From Streptomyces sp. NBC_00287 (GTDB lineage Bacteria > Actinomycetota > Actinomycetes > Streptomycetales > Streptomycetaceae), in NCBI RefSeq assembly GCF_036173105.1, contig NZ_CP108053.1, positions 3,720,001-3,784,000 on the forward strand: a stretch of DNA of 64,000 bases. Reading direction: 5' to 3'. Below the pieces are notes generated by a model. That model saw nothing but the letters and a program-made list of their open reading frames with translations, had not been told where the DNA came from and did no database searches. Positions 1 through 7,661 of the stretch are shown piece by piece. Position 1 is the stretch's first letter, and the number at the start of each line of letters is the position of its first letter. The position numbers were made by a program, and so were the translations under genes.

Positions 1-327
1 CACCAGGGCCATCCCCCTGCCGCCCTCCGACTCGGAGTCCGCATCGAGGAGCGTGGGAAGGGCGCGCGTGTCGGGGTCATGCACCTCGATACGCAGGTAC
101 GTGCCGCTCATGGACACGGCCAGCGTGGCCGGTGTGCCGTGACCGGCGTGGGTGATGACGTTGGTGGCCAACTCGCTCACGCACAGCTGAGCGTGGTCGA
201 CCGTGCCGTGCAATCCCCAGATGCCCAGATGCAGCCGCATGACGCGGCGCAGAGCGGCCACTTCCGCAGGCTCGGCGGTGAAGGCCAAGTCCCAGGGCTT
301 TCGCGACATGCACGCTTCATGGGTCAC
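1..327 (-). CDS. ATP-binding protein, anti-sigma-factor-like HATPase (C-terminus beyond window edge)
   Basis: Only the first 109 codons lie in the window; the frame runs off the left edge. The fragment has the GHKL/HATPase_c_2 layout of Streptomyces anti-sigma-factor-like ATPases: an N-box ELATNVITH at about residues 52-60, a DPD motif at 84-86 and the glycine box GGRGMAL near 102-108. Start is taken as GTG at 327, preceded by a GAGAGGGG ribosome site; ATG at 309 is an alternative. It is divergent from an XRE/DUF5753-DUF397 pair, an arrangement seen repeatedly in WhiJ-like clusters, where such kinase-like proteins are thought to work with the XRE regulator. The partner cannot be told from sequence. 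Confidence 0.85.
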   Translation of the reverse strand, partial: MTHEACMSRKPWDLAFTAEPAEVAALRRVMRLHLGIWGLHGTVDHAQLCVSELATNVITHAGHGTPATLAVSMSGTYLRIEVHDPDTRALPTLLDADSESEGGRGMALV

Positions 328-391
328 AAGGGCCCCTCTCGTCGCAGTCGACTCCGCACAGCCGCGGAGCGTTACGGACACTCACGATGCG

Positions 392-437
392 TTGCACTCA
401 GAGTGATGGATTCCTATCCCGCCGTGCAATGTGCAGC
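392..437. promoter_or_regulatory. Candidate operator region with repeated TGCA cores in the ATPase/XRE divergent promoter
   Basis: The 191-base divergent spacer carries TTGCAC at 392-397 and GTGCAATGTGCAG at 424-436. Similar TTGCAC / CTGCAC / GTGCAC elements recur in the second divergent promoter of this island (3277-3378). They may be sites for the XRE/DUF5753 proteins encoded beside them. This is pattern recognition only. Confidence 0.3.
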
Positions 438-518
438 AAGGGATTCCCACTTATGAGTGATTGGCAATCACACCCCTTGGCGCAAGACTGAACGCCCGCT
501 ATCTGAAAGAGGGTTGGG

Positions 519-1367
519 ATGGCCGGTTCACCGACGGCACGCCGTCGTCGCCTGTCCATCGAGCTGAAGAAGCTCCGCGAGAAGAGCGCACTGACCTGCG
601 CCCAGGTCGGAGAGGCCCTGGACTGGAGCGGCTCGAAGGTCAACCGGATGGAGACGGGCAGCGGTCGGGTCCAACCGTCCGACATCGACGCCCTGTGCCG
701 GTTCTACGGCACCAGCGACGAGCTGCGTGAGTTCCTCAAGTCACTGGCCCGGCAGGCCAAGGTGCGCGGCTGGTGGCAATTGCACGGCACAGGGGTCCCG
801 GAGTGGTTCAACATCTACATCGGCCTGGAACAGGACGCGACCACATTCCGTCAGTACCAGTGCGAGCTGATTCCCGGCCTCATGCAGACAGAGCCGTACG
901 CCTGCGAACTCCACAAGGCCGGCGCACACATGTCCGCGGAGGACATCGACAGGGCGGTACGCGTACGCATGGAGCGCCAAGCCATGCTGGCGCGGCCCGA
1001 CGCCCCCGATGCCTGGTTCATCGTGAGCGAAGGCGCTCTGCGCCACGTCATCGGAGACCGTGGGGTGATGCGGAATCAGCTGGAACGCGTCCTGGATTCC
1101 GTCGAGTTGCCCACCGTGACCTTGCAGGTCCTTCCTTTCGACTCAGGCGCCTATCCGGTGACAGGCTCATTCACCATGCTGGGCTTCCCCGCCCCGGAAG
1201 ATCCGGACATCGTGTACCGGGACGGCATCACCGACGCCGTGTACCTGGAAGGCGAGCATCATGTTCGTGAGTACACCAGGGCGTTCGACGGACTACGGGC
1301 AGCGGCATTGAGCCCTCAGCGCTCGGCCCAGTTGATCAAATCGATCGTGAAGGAATACGCAAAGTGA
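519..1367 (+). CDS. XRE-family helix-turn-helix regulator with DUF5753 domain (WhiJ-like)
   Basis: A 282-residue DNA-binding protein. An N-terminal XRE-type helix-turn-helix occupies about residues 12-70 (LSIELKKLREKSALTCAQVG onward), followed by a DUF5753 domain from about 95 to 275 recognisable from ELIPGLMQTEPYA and the conserved IVSEGALRHVIG segment. Length and architecture match the large Streptomyces family that includes WhiJ and AbaA-linked regulators. The stop overlaps the GTG start of the downstream DUF397 gene by four bases, so the two are translationally coupled. It probably regulates its own promoter and a differentiation-related target together with its small partner; the target is unknown. 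Confidence 0.93.
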   Translation: MAGSPTARRRRLSIELKKLREKSALTCAQVGEALDWSGSKVNRMETGSGRVQPSDIDALCRFYGTSDELREFLKSLARQAKVRGWWQLHGTGVPEWFNIYIGLEQDATTFRQYQCELIPGLMQTEPYACELHKAGAHMSAEDIDRAVRVRMERQAMLARPDAPDAWFIVSEGALRHVIGDRGVMRNQLERVLDSVELPTVTLQVLPFDSGAYPVTGSFTMLGFPAPEDPDIVYRDGITDAVYLEGEHHVREYTRAFDGLRAAALSPQRSAQLIKSIVKEYAK

Positions 1368-1597
1368 GCAATGCAGTGTCCAGCGAACTCGACGGCCCCG
1401 CATGGTTCACCTCGTCGTACAGCAACGGCGCCGGAGGCGAATGCGTCGAATGTGCGCTGAGCGACGACCACGCCCTTGTGCGCGACTCCAAGACGGCGAG
1501 GGGGCCTGTGGTCACGTTCACCCGCGGGCCTTGGCAGCCCTTCATACGCGCGGTGGGACGGGATCAGTTCGGGATACCTGCAGGGCGTAGTCGCTGA
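1364..1597 (+). CDS. DUF397 domain protein, small partner of the upstream XRE regulator
   Basis: A 77-residue protein of the DUF397 family: the diagnostic pattern is W-F-SSYS near residues 14-20, then GECVECA, a VRDSK motif and a WQPFI-type C-terminal segment, all visible here. It starts at GTG 1364 inside the GTGA overlap with the XRE gene, the usual arrangement for this pair. In characterised WhiJ-like loci the small protein works with the cognate XRE regulator, possibly as an inhibitor or co-regulator. The role here is inferred from family and coupling. Confidence 0.92.
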   Translation: MSNAVSSELDGPAWFTSSYSNGAGGECVECALSDDHALVRDSKTARGPVVTFTRGPWQPFIRAVGRDQFGIPAGRSR

Positions 1598-1607
1598 ACA
1601 ACCCCCT

Positions 1608-2468
1608 TCAGGAACCGTCCAGCCCCGCTATCGCCCTGAGGATCAGGGCCCGTGCCTCCGCTCCGTAAACCGCCATACCCCTGAGCTCTTCGAAAGCCTT
1701 CAGATACAGATTGATCTCGGAAGGCTGAGTAATCCTCACCTGTGCAGAGACCAGTTCCACCGACACGAGCTTGTCGTCGTAGACATGGAACGTCTCTCGA
1801 GGCCACTGGGCCCGTTCGCGGGTCGCCGACGGGATGACACCCAGCGACACCTGGGGCAGCGCCCCGGCTGTAAGGAGATAGCCGAGCTGGGCGGCCATGG
1901 CGTCCTCGTCGCAGACGCGGAAGTACAACGCGGCCTCCTCGACGACCAGGACGAAACGGTGCCCCGGTTCATGGATCACGCGCGAGCGGTCGACGCGTGC
2001 TCTGGCAGCCTCTGCGCTGTCGTCGACAGGGAGTTCACGGAAGCGGGCGCTGATGCCCAGGACTCCGGCGGCATAGCCCTCGGTCTGGAGCAGGCCGGGG
2101 ACCATCGACGACGAGTAGACGCGGAACAGCCGGGTCTCGTGGAAGAACTGAACAGCGCTGTCCTGCAAGCGCTTCAGACCGCTGCGGACCCGATGACGCC
2201 ACTCGGTGTACATCGACTCCGCATGGAGGGACTGGGCAACGAGGTCGTCCCCCAGTGCCGGGACACCGCAGGCCGCGACCCATGCCCGGATGTCGGTCGT
2301 GGAGGGCGCCGTGCGAGCGTTTTCGATGCGGGAGGTCTTCGCGTGGTGCCAACCGCACCGGTCGGCCAGCTCGGTGACCGTCAGCCCCGCCCCTTTGCGG
2401 AGCTCGCGCAGTCTTCGGGCAACGACTTCGCGAGCGGCCTGGGCGGACGAGGACGGGGAAACAGGCAT
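1608..2468 (-). CDS. Second XRE-family regulator with DUF5753 domain
   Basis: A 286-residue paralogue of the protein at 519-1367. An XRE helix-turn-helix lies at about residues 12-65 (ARRLRELRKGAGLTVTELA, then KTSRIENART), followed by the DUF5753 core with SSMVPGLLQTEGYA. The ATG at 2468 is chosen because upstream in-frame sequence overlaps the DUF6879 gene and is low-quality coding. It is last in a three-gene leftward operon, 22 bases after the DUF6879 stop. The partner genes differ from the first set (DUF6879 and an 87-residue protein instead of DUF397), so this looks like a separate regulatory module. Confidence 0.92.
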   Translation of the reverse strand: MPVSPSSSAQAAREVVARRLRELRKGAGLTVTELADRCGWHHAKTSRIENARTAPSTTDIRAWVAACGVPALGDDLVAQSLHAESMYTEWRHRVRSGLKRLQDSAVQFFHETRLFRVYSSSMVPGLLQTEGYAAGVLGISARFRELPVDDSAEAARARVDRSRVIHEPGHRFVLVVEEAALYFRVCDEDAMAAQLGYLLTAGALPQVSLGVIPSATRERAQWPRETFHVYDDKLVSVELVSAQVRITQPSEINLYLKAFEELRGMAVYGAEARALILRAIAGLDGS

Positions 2469-2490
2469 GAGCTGGCTTTCCGGTGTTCTG

Positions 2491-3024
2491 TCAGTGGATC
2501 TCGTACTGGCTGTGCGGAATCGCTCTGGCCCAGACCGATTCAAAGGCTTCGGCGCAGAGCTTGGCCGCATCGGACGCGTCGTCCCAGACTTCGCCACCGA
2601 GGGACGCGCCGTCCCCCGAGAAGTGGTTCCAGCGGATGACTCGGCCGTCGAAGAGCCAGTAGTCGTTGCCGGGCAGTGCGATGTCGGACGCACAGCGTCT
2701 GGGCAGCCAGCGGACCGCCTCGCCAGCGGCGACGTTGGTGAACGTGCCGTCGTAGAGGAAGCGGGTGTACTCGCTGACAGGCTCTGAGACGATGCGCGCC
2801 CGCCGGATCACGACCCCCCGGTTCACGGTGTCCTGTACGAGGTCGAGCCACGGTCGCCACCATGAGGTCCGGTCTTCCGGGTCATGGCGGTATCCGGCGC
2901 GCCAGTCCGCGAAAGGGCCCTTCTCGTAGTCGACCGCATAGGAGTCCCGCATCTCCAGGTGGACGGCCGATCGTGTGCATGTGGCCAGGAGGTCACTGAA
3001 CGCCGTTGGCACGTTCGACGGCAT
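2491..3024 (-). CDS. DUF6879 family protein
   Basis: A 177-residue protein of the actinobacterial DUF6879 family. Recognisable segments are SAVHLEMRDSYAVD near the N-terminus, RRARIVSEPVSEYTRF in the centre, and WLPRR, SDIALPGNDYWLFD and WNHFSGDG toward the C-terminus. Function is unknown, but the family very often sits directly beside XRE/DUF5753 regulators in Streptomyces, as here. Its start overlaps the 3' end of the 87-residue gene by 32 bases, indicating coupled translation. No signal peptide or membrane segment is seen. Confidence 0.9.
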   Translation of the reverse strand: MPSNVPTAFSDLLATCTRSAVHLEMRDSYAVDYEKGPFADWRAGYRHDPEDRTSWWRPWLDLVQDTVNRGVVIRRARIVSEPVSEYTRFLYDGTFTNVAAGEAVRWLPRRCASDIALPGNDYWLFDGRVIRWNHFSGDGASLGGEVWDDASDAAKLCAEAFESVWARAIPHSQYEIH

Positions 3025-3256
3025 CGCACGCCTCCCTGATCATGGGCACCATCCTTGCGGGGATACGGACCACGGCCTCGCTCTCCGGGATGCCTTTGGC
3101 GTGGCCCGGCAGCTCGAACGCGGCGCACTCCGCTTCGAGGGCTGAATCGGGTTTCCAGCCCTGGAGGACGAGTTCCTGCTTCTCCTGGTCCACCCAGATG
3201 GTCGGGCTTTCGTGGTCGCCGGTGTTGGGGTCGATCCCGATGAACAGCAGCGGCAT
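2993..3256 (-). CDS. Conserved hypothetical protein, first gene of the DUF6879-XRE operon
   Basis: An 87-residue acidic protein beginning MPLLFIGIDPNTGDHESPTI. It is soluble, lacks a signal, and ends in a segment of the form RIPARMVPMIREACDAVE that looks helical. The start ATG at 3256 follows an AGGC-rich stretch. Its consistent position before DUF6879, as I recall from other Streptomyces, and the 32-base overlap with that gene suggest the three leftward genes form one operon. No enzymatic motif is visible and no function can be assigned. Confidence 0.8.
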   Translation of the reverse strand: MPLLFIGIDPNTGDHESPTIWVDQEKQELVLQGWKPDSALEAECAAFELPGHAKGIPESEAVVRIPARMVPMIREACDAVERANGVQ

Positions 3257-3276
3257 GGCAGCCTCCGTCGGTGAGA

Positions 3277-3378
3277 TGTGCAGTTGTGTGCACCACGGTC
3301 CCGTCGGCGCCGGAGTCCGTCAAGAGGGGATTCTCCGCCAAGTCACCTGAAGGAGCTAGGTATTGCACAAATCTGCAC
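3277..3378. promoter_or_regulatory. Candidate operators in the second divergent promoter of the island
   Basis: The 200-base spacer between the leftward DUF6879 operon and the rightward operon starting at 3457 contains TGTGCAG (3277-3283), TTGTGTGCAC (3284-3293), TTGCAC (3363-3368) and CTGCAC (3373-3378). The last two are spaced 10 bases apart, centre to centre. They echo the TTGCAC/GTGCA elements at 392-437 and may bind the adjacent XRE proteins. Confidence 0.28.
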
Positions 3379-3456
3379 GGCGCTGGTTCCGACAAGCATC
3401 GCCTCTCTAGCGTCATGGCCACGGGGGGCCCTCAACGCACTTGGAGGCCAGTGGAT

Positions 3457-3954
3457 ATGCAGATTCATGTACTCAACGGACTGATCAGCGACTGGCTGGC
3501 CCGGGCACACCCAGTGCCCGAGCAGGCCAGGATGGAATGGTCGAAGCAGGGGGTCGCACTACTGCCGCTGGATGGCAGATTTGCCGCAGTTCGGTTGTCC
3601 GAGGAACTCGTGCATGCGGCCCTCGCCGGCGAGGGCTCCGAGCAGGTGTCCGCCGCACTGGCCGAAGAGCTCAGCGGCCCGGTCATTCACGACCACCGTG
3701 CCGTCGGTCCGACGTATTACGCACTCATCCAGGGACACGCCGGGCTCGTGTGGGAATTCGGCGACATCGCGCCGTGCCTGTGCGGAGACACGTACCTGGG
3801 AATCCCGCGTGTCGACCGGAAACGGCCGCCGGGGACGTATTGGCTGGTGCCGCCACGCTACGACGGCGACCTGTGCAGGCCGCAGGCTGTGCGGGAGCTG
3901 GTCGTCCGCGGTCGTCGGCGGCTCGACGGTGAGACTGCGGTGGTCGTGCGATGA
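3457..3954 (+). CDS. Hypothetical protein, first gene of an uncharacterised three-gene operon
   Basis: A 165-residue soluble protein starting at ATG 3457, nine bases after a GGAGG ribosome site at 3443-3447. The centre contains HDHRAVGPTYYALIQG and a CLCG pair (CLCGDTYLGIP), and near the C-terminus WLVPPRYDGDLCRP. I do not recognise a named domain. The following gene overlaps by four bases (ATGA at 3951-3954). Being transcribed away from the XRE/DUF6879 operon, it may be that regulator's target. Codon use matches its neighbours, so it is not obviously foreign. Confidence 0.82.
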   Translation: MQIHVLNGLISDWLARAHPVPEQARMEWSKQGVALLPLDGRFAAVRLSEELVHAALAGEGSEQVSAALAEELSGPVIHDHRAVGPTYYALIQGHAGLVWEFGDIAPCLCGDTYLGIPRVDRKRPPGTYWLVPPRYDGDLCRPQAVRELVVRGRRRLDGETAVVVR

Positions 3955-4391
3955 CATCCCCCACCGTCAGCACAGAGACGCGCACCGGCCGATCCCTCCT
4001 CCCCAACGCCGAGTTCGAAATGCTCGCCGCGTTCTGCGCGGAGGAGTACGGGCTGGAACGCTGTGTCGCCGATCGGGTCGTCGACCAGGCACTGGCTCTG
4101 GTCTTCGTCATGGGATCGACGGGCGAGGGAGCCATGATGGCGCCGTCGGAAGTAGTCGATCCGGGTTGGCACACCCTCATTCTGCACACCGGGTGGTACG
4201 CCGAGTGGTGTGACAGAAACTTCGGCTACTTCCTGCATCACCAGCCCAACTCGAAGGTGCGCACGCGGGGGCTGATGGTCGATGTCGTGGGGAGGCTCCG
4301 GGCCTACGGCTTCGAGGTCGACGAGCAGATGTGGGGTACGGCCGCGGAATGCAACGCCCCCACCTGCTGCGGCGACGGCCCCTGCTGCTGA
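3951..4391 (+). CDS. GRDP-like domain protein with cysteine-rich C-terminal tail
   Basis: A 146-residue protein. The centre reads DPGWHTLILHT, then YAEWCDRNFGYFLHH, which resembles the conserved W-H-x-H-I-L-H-T / FC-x3-FG-x-F-x-HH pattern I associate with glycine-rich-domain-protein (GRDP-like) families. The last 13 residues hold five cysteines (CNAPTCCGDGPCC), which could bind metal, form disulfides, or act as a modified tail. It is coupled to the gene before it by an ATGA overlap, and the next gene starts three bases after its stop. No transport or modification enzyme is adjacent. Family resemblance is from memory; function is unknown. Confidence 0.82.
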   Translation: MTSPTVSTETRTGRSLLPNAEFEMLAAFCAEEYGLERCVADRVVDQALALVFVMGSTGEGAMMAPSEVVDPGWHTLILHTGWYAEWCDRNFGYFLHHQPNSKVRTRGLMVDVVGRLRAYGFEVDEQMWGTAAECNAPTCCGDGPCC

Positions 4392-4394
4392 GCC

Positions 4395-4802
4395 ATGGCC
4401 GTCATCACCCTGACCGGCATCAGCCGCGTGACCGTCTTCCCTCTTGAGGAACTCACCGTCGCCTACACCACCCAATCCGGAGACGAGCGGGGACTGGGTG
4501 ACATCGGAGTCGTCGCCGTCGTCGACGAGAGCAGCGCCGGAGATGAGCTGTGGCGCCTGGCGCTCAGCCTTGGAGGACGTGTCGGTGACGGGGATCGAGC
4601 CCGTTGGATCCTCACCCAGGCGCACCGCGCTCGGATGGTCAACGCGTACACCGACCTGCCGAGCGCGGTGTGGACAGCGCGGATCCGGCGGCGCTTCGAA
4701 CTCGGCTCGCTGTTCGCGAACCACGAGGTTCTGATGACCGGCGGCATGCGGCGGTTGGCCGACGGACGCGATGTCGCGCCACTCCCCCACAACCTGACAT
4801 AA
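4395..4802 (+). CDS. Hypothetical protein, third gene of the uncharacterised operon
   Basis: A 135-residue protein starting three bases after the previous stop, so probably translated by coupling because no clear ribosome site is present. Codon third positions show the strong G/C bias of genuine Streptomyces genes. The N-terminus is beta-strand-like (MAVITLTGISRVTVFPLEEL), the rest contains a basic stretch RRRFELGSLFANHE. I recognise no family. It may function with the two preceding proteins, whose genes are packed without gaps. Confidence 0.65.
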   Translation: MAVITLTGISRVTVFPLEELTVAYTTQSGDERGLGDIGVVAVVDESSAGDELWRLALSLGGRVGDGDRARWILTQAHRARMVNAYTDLPSAVWTARIRRRFELGSLFANHEVLMTGGMRRLADGRDVAPLPHNLT

Positions 4803-4806
4803 CGTG

Positions 4807-4835
4807 TCACCTACGTACAAATGAACCGTAGGTGA
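4807..4835. promoter_or_regulatory. Perfect 9-bp inverted repeat upstream of the GT2 gene
   Basis: TCACCTACG (4807-4815) and CGTAGGTGA (4827-4835) form perfect 9-base arms around an 11-base AT-rich centre. It lies 16 bases before the glycosyltransferase start and directly after the stop of the preceding gene. It lacks a T-run, so an operator or a 5' hairpin is more likely than a terminator. Confidence 0.5.
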
Positions 4836-4851
4836 ACCCCCGGGGGACCCC

Positions 4852-6519
4852 ATGCTCAAGGTCACCGTCGTAGTCCCCGTCCACAACGCAGGCGACTACC
4901 TCGACCGCTGCGCCCCCTCCCTCCTCCACCAGAGCATCGGCCCCGACGCCTACGAGATCGTCTACGTCGACGACGGCTCGACCGACGGCTCCGGAGCCCA
5001 CCTTGACCGGCTGGCGGCCCGACACCCGCACGTCCGGGTGTTCCACCAGGAGAACTCCGGCTGGCCGGGCAAACCCCGTAACGTCGGAGTCCGCCACGCC
5101 AGGGGTGAGTACGTCCAATTCGTGGACCAGGACGACGAACTGACCCCAACAGCCCTGGAGAATCTGTACCGCCTCGCGGCGCGCAACGGCTCGGACATCG
5201 TCCTGGGCCGAGTGGTCGGCACGATGGCCGGCCCGAGCAGAGTCTTCAAGCGCACCGTGGACCACTGCACCGCCGCCGACGCCCCGCTCTTCGAGAGCCT
5301 GACCCCGCACAAGATGTTCCGCCGGGACTTCCTCCTCGACCACGGCATCGAGTTCCCCGAGGGCCGGGTCCGCCTGGAGGACCAGCTGTTCATGGCGCGG
5401 GCGTATGTACGCGCGAAGACGGTCTCGATCCTCTCCACGCCCTGCTACGTCTGGAACCGCCGCGAGGACGGAGCCAATACCAGCGCGTCGGCGACGACCC
5501 CGGAGACGTACTACGGCCATCTGCGCCAGGTGGTGGACGCGGTGAAGAAGGGCACGGACCCGGGCCCGCTCCAGGACGATCTCCTGCGCCGTTCCTACCG
5601 GGTGGAACTCCTCCGTCCGGTGAGCGAGCCGAGAGTCCTGCAGCGTACGGGCGAGGCCCTGGACCGCTACTTCTCCATCGTCCGCCGTATGGCCCTCGAC
5701 TGCTTCCCGCCGGGCGTACGCGAGGGCCTGCCCGCGATCTCCCGCCTGAGGGCGACGCTGCTGGAGGAGGACCGGCTGGACTCGCTGATCGAGCTGGCCC
5801 GCAGAGTGCAGGCGATCAGACCCCGCCTGACGGTGGAGGACATCCACTGGACCAGGGGCAGCCTCCACCTCACCACCACCCTCGACATGCTCCGCCCGGA
5901 CGGCGAACCGCTCACCCTCCACGAACGCCACGGCCGCCTCTATCTGGACCCCGACCTCCTCGCCGACATCAAGGGCGCTGAGAACTGGGAGGTCCGTGAC
6001 CCCCTGGCCTACGCCGGCGGCGAACTGCTTACCCACGACACGGCCCGCGACCAGTGGTGGTACCCGGCCGAGGACCTGACACCACGCACGGAACCGGCGG
6101 GCGCGGGCCGCCATCGGGTCGTGGTCTCCAGTACGACGGTGCTGGACCCCCTCACCCTGGCAGCGGGCGAGCCCCTGCCGCCGGGCACGCACCTGATCTG
6201 GGCGAGCGCCCAACTGCTGGGCGTGGGGAGGAGGGCACGGGTGGTGCTGGACGCCCGCCACCCTCGCCTGGCGACAGCAACGGCAGGCACCCCACCCCGC
6301 CTGATCATCCCGACACGAACACCCCGCGAATCCCAGCTCCGCCTGGCGGTGGGCCCACCGGGCAGCACGTCCCTCCACCACCGCCTCCTCCTCCGTACGA
6401 CGACGTCCCCCGACCTCCGCCGCACGGCCACCACGGTCCTCCGCCACCTCCCACCCCGTGTGCGGCGCAGGGTGGGGAGGCTGGCTCGGCGGACGGATCC
6501 GTGGAGCCCCGGACTGTGA
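4852..6519 (+). CDS. Glycosyltransferase family 2 protein
   Basis: A 555-residue protein with an N-terminal GT-A fold: VVVPVHNAG at about 7-15, DDGSTDGS at 40-47 binding the nucleotide sugar, and VDQDDE at 91-96 as the metal-binding DxD-type motif. The remaining roughly 330 residues resemble the C-terminal extension of GT2 enzymes making teichoic-acid-like or capsular polymers, ending in a very arginine-rich tail (PPRVRRRVGRLARRTDP). No membrane segment is evident, so it is probably cytoplasmic or peripheral. Donor and acceptor sugars cannot be deduced. It may be read from its own promoter behind the inverted repeat at 4807. Confidence 0.92.
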   Translation: MLKVTVVVPVHNAGDYLDRCAPSLLHQSIGPDAYEIVYVDDGSTDGSGAHLDRLAARHPHVRVFHQENSGWPGKPRNVGVRHARGEYVQFVDQDDELTPTALENLYRLAARNGSDIVLGRVVGTMAGPSRVFKRTVDHCTAADAPLFESLTPHKMFRRDFLLDHGIEFPEGRVRLEDQLFMARAYVRAKTVSILSTPCYVWNRREDGANTSASATTPETYYGHLRQVVDAVKKGTDPGPLQDDLLRRSYRVELLRPVSEPRVLQRTGEALDRYFSIVRRMALDCFPPGVREGLPAISRLRATLLEEDRLDSLIELARRVQAIRPRLTVEDIHWTRGSLHLTTTLDMLRPDGEPLTLHERHGRLYLDPDLLADIKGAENWEVRDPLAYAGGELLTHDTARDQWWYPAEDLTPRTEPAGAGRHRVVVSSTTVLDPLTLAAGEPLPPGTHLIWASAQLLGVGRRARVVLDARHPRLATATAGTPPRLIIPTRTPRESQLRLAVGPPGSTSLHHRLLLRTTTSPDLRRTATTVLRHLPPRVRRRVGRLARRTDPWSPGL

Positions 6520-6591
6520 TCGGACGCACGATCGGACGCCTTCGGGCAGCCCGTGAGCGCGGCGACATTCGGGAGGGTGCAGGATGGGGGT

Positions 6592-7089
6592 ATGACGACC
6601 AAGGTCTATTTCGACATCACCATCAACGACAAGCCCGCCGGGCGGATCAACTTCAACCTCTTCGACGACGTCGTCCCGAAGACCGCGGAGAACTTCCGCG
6701 CCCTCGCCACCGGCGAGAAGGGCTTCGGCTACGCCGGGTCCTCCTTCCACCGCGTCATCCCGGACTTCATGCTCCAGGGCGGTGACTTCACCGCGGGCAA
6801 CGGCACCGGCGGCAAGAGCATCTACGGCGAGAAGTTCGCCGACGAGAACTTCCAGCTCAAGCACACCCGTCCGGGCCTGCTGTCGATGGCCAACGCCGGC
6901 CCGAACACCAACGGCTCCCAGTTCTTCATCACGACGATCGTGACGGACTGGCTGGACGGCAAGCACGTCGTGTTCGGCGAGGTCGCCGACGAGACCAGCA
7001 TGCAGCTCGTGAAGAAGATCGAGTCGCTCGGCTCCCGCAACGGCGCGACGTCCGCGAAGATCACCATCTCGGCGTCCGGTCAGCTCTGA
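6592..7089 (+). CDS. ppiA: Peptidyl-prolyl cis-trans isomerase, cyclophilin A type
   Basis: A 165-residue single-domain cyclophilin, the length of Streptomyces cyclophilin A. It catalyses cis-trans isomerisation of X-Pro bonds in the cytoplasm. The active-site block SSFHRVIPDFMLQGGDFT carries the catalytic arginine, and NAGPNTNGSQFFIT and the conserved W-L-D-G-K-H-V-V-F-G segment complete the binding pocket. The ATG at 6592 is chosen, with a GGATGGGG ribosome site just upstream; longer in-frame starts lack family similarity. No signal peptide is present. It stands alone, followed by a strong hairpin at 7111-7138. Confidence 0.97.
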   Translation: MTTKVYFDITINDKPAGRINFNLFDDVVPKTAENFRALATGEKGFGYAGSSFHRVIPDFMLQGGDFTAGNGTGGKSIYGEKFADENFQLKHTRPGLLSMANAGPNTNGSQFFITTIVTDWLDGKHVVFGEVADETSMQLVKKIESLGSRNGATSAKITISASGQL

Positions 7090-7110
7090 CGAACGGCGGT
7101 CATCGCCGAC

Positions 7111-7138
7111 GGCCGGGGCGTGTGCCATCGCCCCGGCC
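7111..7138. terminator. Rho-independent-type terminator after the cyclophilin gene
   Basis: GGCCGGGGCG (7111-7120) pairs perfectly with CGCCCCGGCC (7129-7138) around an 8-base loop, followed by TT. It lies between the convergent cyclophilin and MarR genes and could serve both directions. Confidence 0.8.
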
Positions 7139-7149
7139 TTCTCATGTCG

Positions 7150-7614
7150 TCACTCCGGCAAGTTCCCGTCGCCGCCCAAGTTCGCCACCATGCGCCGCAG
7201 CACATCGATCGTCGTGGCGAAGTCGGCGCGGGTCACGCCCTCGTGCGTCTGCTCGTGCACCCGGGCATTGCGATCCCTCGCGCGGATACGCCCCGCCTCT
7301 CCGGCGTCCGTCAGGGTCATCGCCCCCGACGCAGCGTCCTCCGTGACCCAGCCCCGCCCGACCAGATCGTCATAGACCCCGTCGAAGTCCGTCGACTGGT
7401 CGTCGTAGGGGGTGAGCCGCTCCGTGAGCATGCGGCGGGTCCACTTTCCCGGGGCGCCCGATACGTGGTTCAGGGTCCACCAGTGAGGTTGCGTCAGGTC
7501 CTCCACCGCCAGTTGGGCGCGTATGGCTCCCACCACGCGGCGGTACGCCATGCCGCTCCACGCCCCGATGGGCTGTGCGGCCAGCTCTTCCTCGGAGTAC
7601 TCCCTCAGGCCCAT
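7150..7614 (-). CDS. MarR-family winged-helix transcriptional regulator
   Basis: A 154-residue protein with a MarR-like layout: helices, then a winged helix around WTRRMLTERLTPYDDQ to LVGRGWV with the wing region ASGAMTLTDAGEA, and a C-terminal dimerisation helix. ATG 7614 is preferred because it follows AAGGA with seven-base spacing; a TTG at 7665 overlapping the hydrolase stop is the longer alternative. It lies directly downstream of the alpha/beta hydrolase in the same direction and may control that gene or a redox or aromatic response. The ligand is unknown. Confidence 0.85.
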   Translation of the reverse strand: MGLREYSEEELAAQPIGAWSGMAYRRVVGAIRAQLAVEDLTQPHWWTLNHVSGAPGKWTRRMLTERLTPYDDQSTDFDGVYDDLVGRGWVTEDAASGAMTLTDAGEAGRIRARDRNARVHEQTHEGVTRADFATTIDVLRRMVANLGGDGNLPE

Positions 7615-7661
7615 CTTCAGGTCCTTTCCGTTGAGCGCCTCTACGCGATCAACGTAGAACC

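Noticed and set aside
4807..7128. A 773-codon open frame on the minus strand opposite the glycosyltransferase and cyclophilin genes
   Set aside because: Long antisense frames are expected in very GC-rich DNA where the sense gene has strong third-position GC. Its product has no recognisable domain while the plus-strand genes match known families.
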